A stretch of DNA of 64,000 bases from Diadema setosum (taxonomy: Eukaryota > Echinodermata > Echinoidea > Diadematoida > Diadematidae). The notes under the pieces were generated by a model, which did not search any database, was not told where the DNA came from, and was given only the letters and a program-made list of their open reading frames with translations. The stretch is from the NCBI GenBank assembly GCA_033980235.1, contig CM067062.1:17168301-17232300 (forward strand). Reading direction: 5' to 3'. Shown piece by piece: positions 59,449 through 64,000 of this stretch (positions are counted from its first letter, which is position 1; every line of letters begins with the position of its first letter). The position numbers were made by a program, and so were the translations under genes.

Positions 59449-60693
59449 CTATAGACTGCTTCTTCCACCAACGATGTCGAGCAGGTCGCAAACTATCGCC
59501 CACGACTTCTCGTCCCGCAGTGAAGACTTGATGACGACGGTGTTGAGGGGATGCAAAAGCCGTGATACGCTGGTAGTGCTGATTCCACGCTCCGCCAGAC
59601 CAGGCACCAGACGAATCAGAGTGTGCCTCAGACTGGGAATAGTTACTTCCTTGAGACAGTCTTGAGCCACCTCACGCTCCTCACCTTCGCCGAATCTGGC
59701 TGCTCTGACGACGTTGGCCAGGTAGCTCATGAGGATAGCTCGCATTTCTGGGAACTCCTTCTTCAATGGCTGCTGCGGGGCTGATCTGGCAAGGAGCATG
59801 GCCGGGGACCAACGCTTTTTGGCTGATCTGCGGACGGAGCGAGATTTCTTGATGCCATCTTCATCACGAGTGCTGGTTTTACGACGAGTGGGTCCAGTGG
59901 AAGCAGGATCCTGTGTGGTGGAATCATGCTCTGTAGGTTTGCAGGCTGAACAATCCACAGTGTTGTCGGGTGGGCCTTCAGCATCAACATGGCACAGCTT
60001 CGCAGTTTCCATATCAGTCATCTCGGATATTTCTCCAGCCTTGCCCTCCTTGCCTTCGATACCGACATGATTGTTGTTGTCATCTGAGCTACTGACAGGT
60101 TCGCTGGACTTGTCCGAATACATCGGTGTTCTGGAAGGATTTAGGAAGCATGAGAATGGGGGCAAAATTCCCGTGCTCCTAGCATCCTGGTCAGCGGTAC
60201 TCAGGAACTGGTCCGGAAGTCTGGGGGGAGGGACCGGCGCTATGGAATAGTCAAATGACTCGCTGCTGCTCACACAAATGGGAAGCGGATGCGGCGGGGG
60301 CGGCGGCGGTGGGCAAGGTGTCCGTGGATTGGTGTGCTGCTGCGGAGACAACCACGGGCACGATGGACCGAATTGAGCACTGAAGGTGGCGAACCCAGGA
60401 TGGTGGGCATCAGGTCCCGACCTCCACACAAGATCAGCTGATGGCAAGCTCGTAGACTTCTGAACAGCTACAGGAAACGGGGAGGTGGAGGTCACTTGGC
60501 TGGTGTTCGCTGGATTAGCAAGCGTGGTGGTAGGGAACGGGTCGAAGTTGGCCGCGCGCTCCCACATCCACTCGGGCTGCGTCTCGGAGACACCATCCCA
60601 GAAGCTCTCGATCTCCCGGAAAAAGTTGAAGCCGTCCGCCGTCTGGAGTGATGATGGAGAATACCAGTTGCTTCTGCTATACGTAGATGACAT
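59449..60693 (-). CDS. Intronless gene, Pro/Ser-rich protein with a conserved-looking helical C-terminal domain
   Basis: I do not recognise this 414-residue protein. It has a single long open frame with balanced codon use and high GC compared with the surroundings. The N-terminus is aromatic/acidic (FNFFREIESFWDGV, WMWERAANFDPF). Residues ~60-170 are low-complexity, with a run of about eight Pro near residue 130. Residues ~200-300 are Ser/Asp/Thr-rich with a basic stretch (RRKTSTRDEDGIKKSRSVRR then SAKKRW), a possible nuclear localisation signal. The last ~110 residues look like a helical domain (EMRAILMSYLANVVRAARFG ... LRHTLIRLVPGLAERG ... VIKSSLRDEKSW ... LLDIVGG). The start (MSSTYSRSNWY) is the first ATG of the frame. 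It could be a regulatory or adaptor protein, or a retrogene given the lack of introns. No partner gene is visible. Confidence 0.85.
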   Translation of the reverse strand: MSSTYSRSNWYSPSSLQTADGFNFFREIESFWDGVSETQPEWMWERAANFDPFPTTTLANPANTSQVTSTSPFPVAVQKSTSLPSADLVWRSGPDAHHPGFATFSAQFGPSCPWLSPQQHTNPRTPCPPPPPPPHPLPICVSSSESFDYSIAPVPPPRLPDQFLSTADQDARSTGILPPFSCFLNPSRTPMYSDKSSEPVSSSDDNNNHVGIEGKEGKAGEISEMTDMETAKLCHVDAEGPPDNTVDCSACKPTEHDSTTQDPASTGPTRRKTSTRDEDGIKKSRSVRRSAKKRWSPAMLLARSAPQQPLKKEFPEMRAILMSYLANVVRAARFGEGEEREVAQDCLKEVTIPSLRHTLIRLVPGLAERGISTTSVSRLLHPLNTVVIKSSLRDEKSWAIVCDLLDIVGGRSSL

Positions 60694-61430
60694 CCTGACA
60701 CTTGAATTCGTATAAATTAACTTTCGTGATGCTCTGATTAGGTAGCCAGAAATTGTTGGAACTGAGTGTCAGTAGCGAACAATAATCAGCGGAGCAATGC
60801 GCACACTGAATAGCAAGGACTCTTTCTGACATGTGGTTAATTACAACGAGATCGCAGATTACTTTCGTAAATCGCTGTATGTAGCTTGCGTAACACCCTG
60901 TCAACACTGAAAATATATCAGCGATTGGTCAAAAGCTAGTTAAAACTTTCGGGTATTGGTCACATTGTGTCACGTGATACATTAGGCCCCTCCTCCTCCC
61001 CCCCCCCCCCCCCCTGCAAATTGATTCCACACCTGTCAATTTCCGAGATAGCATTCCTTTCGGTAACCTTACGCAATCTCGAGAAAAAAGAGGAGGGGTG
61101 ACAAGAATGTGTGTGACACCGACAATGGACCTACTAACACGATTACTCACTTCAAAATGACCGCGACTGCCCCTTTCCCGCCCTTCATTGCTCATGAATG
61201 CGGCGATCAACAATCAGAGGCGGTGATAAACAATCATGGACATCGGCCTGGCTAAAATCTCACGTTAATCTAACCTCCTTTGTTTTGACAATAAGAGTTC
61301 CGTTTTTCCTACCGTTGTTGTTTTCTCTGCGTGTAATACTGACCGCAGCGTCCGAGTAAGCCCCACTATCGCTGAAATATCCCAGTGTAAACAAAGAAGG
61401 CCAGAGTAGCCGTGTTAATCCTCTAAACTC
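60694..61430 (-). promoter_or_regulatory. Probable promoter/5' region of the intronless gene
   Basis: CpG content rises here compared with the AT-rich flanks, and a C-run lies at about 61000-61014. A TTTATAC motif on the minus strand lies about 20 bp from the start codon, too close to be a usable TATA box for it. No defined site can be called; the assignment rests on position only. Confidence 0.2.
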
Positions 61431-61884
61431 TTTTATTGTTGCAATTAGTCTGTCATGTTACCGAAGTCATTGTTGTGTCTTTTATTGCAAGCGGTCAGCG
61501 TGGGAGCTTTTATCAAACTTGTCATCCGAACAGTGAGCGGCGTCGCGGTGATTTGCAAATAAACAAAGGAAAGGAGTCATGTCTCCGCGTACTTCTCGCT
61601 CGCTCACCCCCTGCTGTCAATCAAGGGGTGTTCCTGTCTTCCATTTCCCCTCTTCCCTTTGCCTCTTCTATACCTGTCTACTATAGCTATTGATAAATGA
61701 TCTATGTCGTCGGATATCTAGACTGATACATTTGCACCGTTCTGTTTGTTTGTATTGGGGTCTGCAGTCCTTAGTGTTGTACAAGTTGAATACGTAATGG
61801 AAAAATAGAAATTGTAATACAAAGTAATGCAATTGGACCAGGGAGGTGGTAAGAGATGTCCACCTCCCTGCATAAAGGACGAGT

Positions 61885-61945
61885 CGTTGTGGCTTGAGTG
61901 GTTCCTTGTTCAGACCACGGACCCTCAATGGTGAGGTCCCTGGTT
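61885..61945 (+). mobile_element. tRNA-like/SINE-like remnant
   Basis: GTTGTGGCTTGAGTGG has an A-box-like TGGCTTGAGTGG, and GGTTCAAACGA about 40 bp later is a B-box-like motif, with a CTCAATGGTGAGG stem between. It is weak evidence for a Pol III-derived remnant. Confidence 0.3.
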
Positions 61946-62925
61946 CAAACGAAGCGAGCAGAGAGGTGGAAATCAGGAGAAAAATGTTCAATTTATTTCT
62001 GAAAGGTAATAAACTATCAGACAACTTTAAGTTAGCAGGGAGACCCGAAATATGAAGATTACCTCTATAAGAAAAAGTTCGTTTGCAATACGATTTTTTC
62101 TTATTTGGTCTTGCTTCTAACTTGAAGTTGTGTGATAGTTATATCTTTTAGAAATAAAATTGAATATTTTTTCTCCTGAATTCTTGTAATTCTCCATCTC
62201 AGATATCTCATACTGAATTTTTGTGAGTCAGTTGTATATATGCATTTTTATTGAATCAATAATTATCCATATGAATATTTTTGCCGTATCTATTCTCTCG
62301 GGACCCCATTAAAACAGCAGTATCAGCTGATTGGACCATCCCTCCGTATTCATGTATTTTTGTTCTCATGTCTATGTTTTATGAGATTGTTTTGTTTTGT
62401 TTTGTTTTACTCGGATCCTTGTATTACTCTGCTTTAAAATGCTTGAATACCAAGATAAATAAATATAACATTCAAAAAAAAAATCTCATGCAGCCGGCGT
62501 TTAAAAAAAAGGCACTTTATCTGGGTAACTTGCTTGTAATTAATGTGCTTTCATCAGTGGCCACGTAAATTACCTCTAAACGCAAATAGTTTGAGATGAT
62601 TATTATCAAGAGCTCCCTCGCAGAAAAATTGCTATACCATAGAATAATAGTGCTTGATTTGTTTGTAATATCGTCTGATTATAAGTGCTGGCTGGGGCAA
62701 ATTAATTCCATCACCCTCATTTTGGCAACAACAAACAGTTTTATTACGTGAACGCCAGCAGACGGCTGTAAGGATTAGTATCCGCGGAGTTTGTGATGAG
62801 AGACAACTTGGACAGGAGTTTCGAAGTTAGTGCTTCAAGGGCATACTTTCCATTTTCAGAACCTGGACGAAAAAGAAACTGTTCTTCGTTCCAGGAAAAA
62901 AAAAAACAGAAAAAGAAAAAGAAAC

Positions 62926-63063
62926 GTAATACAAGGTATAAATCGACTCGTGGAATCAGGTTTATCGTATTTCGCGCGGCAGTGATGTTGGACACGCAGT
63001 CGCGTATTCCGTAATACAAGGTATAAATCGACTCGTGGAATTCGCGGGGCAGTGATGTTGTGA
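62926..63063. repeat. Imperfect local tandem duplication
   Basis: GTAATACAAGGTATAAATCG followed by ACTCGTGGAAT occurs at 62926 and again at 63011. GCAGTGATGTTG follows both, but the second copy lacks about 16 bp. Confidence 0.85.
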
Positions 63064-63336
63064 TGCTGTATAGGCGATGGTGTCATTTCTGTCGAAACTC
63101 TGATATGGCATGCTGGTTGTTGGTTGTTTTTTTTTTTTTTTTTCTCATCAAAATCATAGCCTATATCGATCTCTTCAGAGAACGATTTTGAATCGTAGGA
63201 TCTCAATTCACGGGAAATATACAATTGAATGAATTTCGTTCTAAGCGGATTGAAAACATGCGCCACCGCGATCCCGCTGGTATAGGCCTACCTCATGCGA
63301 TCCACTGCATGCATTATCTGTCTTTTTGGAAAACTT

Positions 63337-63362
63337 TTTTTTTTTTTTGGGGGGGGGGGGGG
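63337..63362. repeat. Oligo(T)-oligo(G) compound homopolymer
   Basis: About 12 T followed by about 14 G. Confidence 0.9.
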
Positions 63363-63437
63363 GAATCCCACACTCTTTCATTTTACGTCCATACCACCAG
63401 CGAGACTCCTTCTTTTCGTTTGTTATGCGTTATGTCA

Positions 63438-63492
63438 GACCAAGGAGGTATGATATCTCCTTGGTCAGAGGTATGATATCTCCTTGGTCAGA
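63438..63492. repeat. 23-bp tandem duplication inside a hairpin
   Basis: GGTATGATATCTCCTTGGTC AGA is present twice (63447-63469 and 63470-63492). GACCAAGGAG just upstream (about 63438) pairs with CTCCTTGGTC in each unit. Confidence 0.85.
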
Positions 63493-64000
63493 CGTCGCAT
63501 CCTGTAAATTCCATGCATCGAACGTGTCGCTGAAACGAGCAGAATGTTATTACATGTATAAGGAGCAATGCTTGTCACAGCACAGATTACGATACCGGTA
63601 CTCTTGATGAAAGAAAAAAAAAATGCTTGAGGACTGTTAATGGAAAGTACGTGCATAATCAAGTATACATAAGTATACGATAGAGCTGGAGCTCCACATG
63701 CAAGAGTATATAGGCACAATAGATAAACATAGTTCCTTCTGCAGACGCGTGGGGGGGGGGGGGGAGGGAGGGAGCGTAATTAGCTGCATGCAAATGAAAA
63801 CCCTCCGACGGTATGTTTATGGAGCTCCATGATCAAAGCTGCGGGGTCCCTTTCAAAGGTCTGAAACAAAACGGGAATTACGGGTGATTAGGGTCAACGA
63901 ACAATAAGCGAATCAGGAAAGGTGAACATGTCGTCATGCCATCAGGGCAATTTCAGACTGAAATTCGTCCAGATAGCAGATACATAGGCTACCAAGGAGG

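Larger units (their letters stand above)
61431..64000. other. Right-end region without a recognisable gene
   Basis: AT-rich, with several short open frames lacking any domain. It contains a tRNA-like segment (about 61885-61945), a local duplication (62926-63063), a hairpin/tandem repeat (63438-63492), T/G tracts (63337-63362) and a G-run near 63750. Confidence 0.4.

Noticed and set aside
59729..60070. 113-codon plus-strand open frame
   Set aside because: Shadow of the 414-codon minus-strand gene.

Overview
This is an invertebrate animal nuclear genome window: AT-rich, intron-rich genes with GT..AG junctions, and very dense in DNA-transposon debris. No bacterial, CRISPR or organelle features were seen. 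Four multi-exon genes and one intronless gene can be read. The repeat mix fits a marine deuterostome, most likely an echinoderm: fold-back transposons with long subrepeated arms, Penelope-like retroelements, tRNA-derived SINEs, a TGTCCGTCC/AGGTCA repeat and many TA- or TTAA-flanked palindromic MITEs. Species cannot be fixed from sequence alone.

Layout. Positions 677-6615 (+) hold the last five coding exons of an unrecognised protein with a short hydrophobic segment and a basic stretch. Its 5' end lies left of the window and its 3' UTR runs to about 7.6 kb. From 7.6 to 15.8 kb there is no recognisable gene, only MITEs and an interrupted hAT-like element. Positions 16385-23805 (-) carry a complete five-exon PTRH2 (peptidyl-tRNA hydrolase 2, Bit1). 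Its last intron is about 4.8 kb and contains a Penelope-like GIY-YIG remnant and a fold-back MITE. About 0.8 kb upstream on the same strand, 24586-26963 carries a four-exon nuclear-type protein resembling the CARF (calcium-responsive transcription factor) domain family, with a classical basic NLS. From 27.0 to 42.8 kb there is no confident gene. This stretch is a transposon graveyard whose centrepiece is a 2.9-kb fold-back element (34640-37552) with a perfect 9-bp target duplication and two further elements nested inside it.

Positions 42817-53711 (+) carry AIFM3 (AIF-like NAD(P)H oxidoreductase with an N-terminal Rieske domain). Twelve coding exons were resolved, starting from a myristoylation-type N-terminus (MGGCSSK). 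The last ~110 residues expected for the family were not found in the window. An intronless 414-codon gene of unknown function sits at 59449-60693 (-), with a probable 2-kb 3' UTR on its left. The right end to 64 kb is non-coding, with local duplications and homopolymer tracts.

The genes do not form an obvious pathway; neighbours are ordinary, independently transcribed metazoan genes. The most unusual content is structural: a layered set of palindromic and fold-back elements whose nesting gives a relative chronology, repeated oligo(T)-oligo(G) compound tracts, and a dispersed repeat full of nuclear-receptor half-sites.
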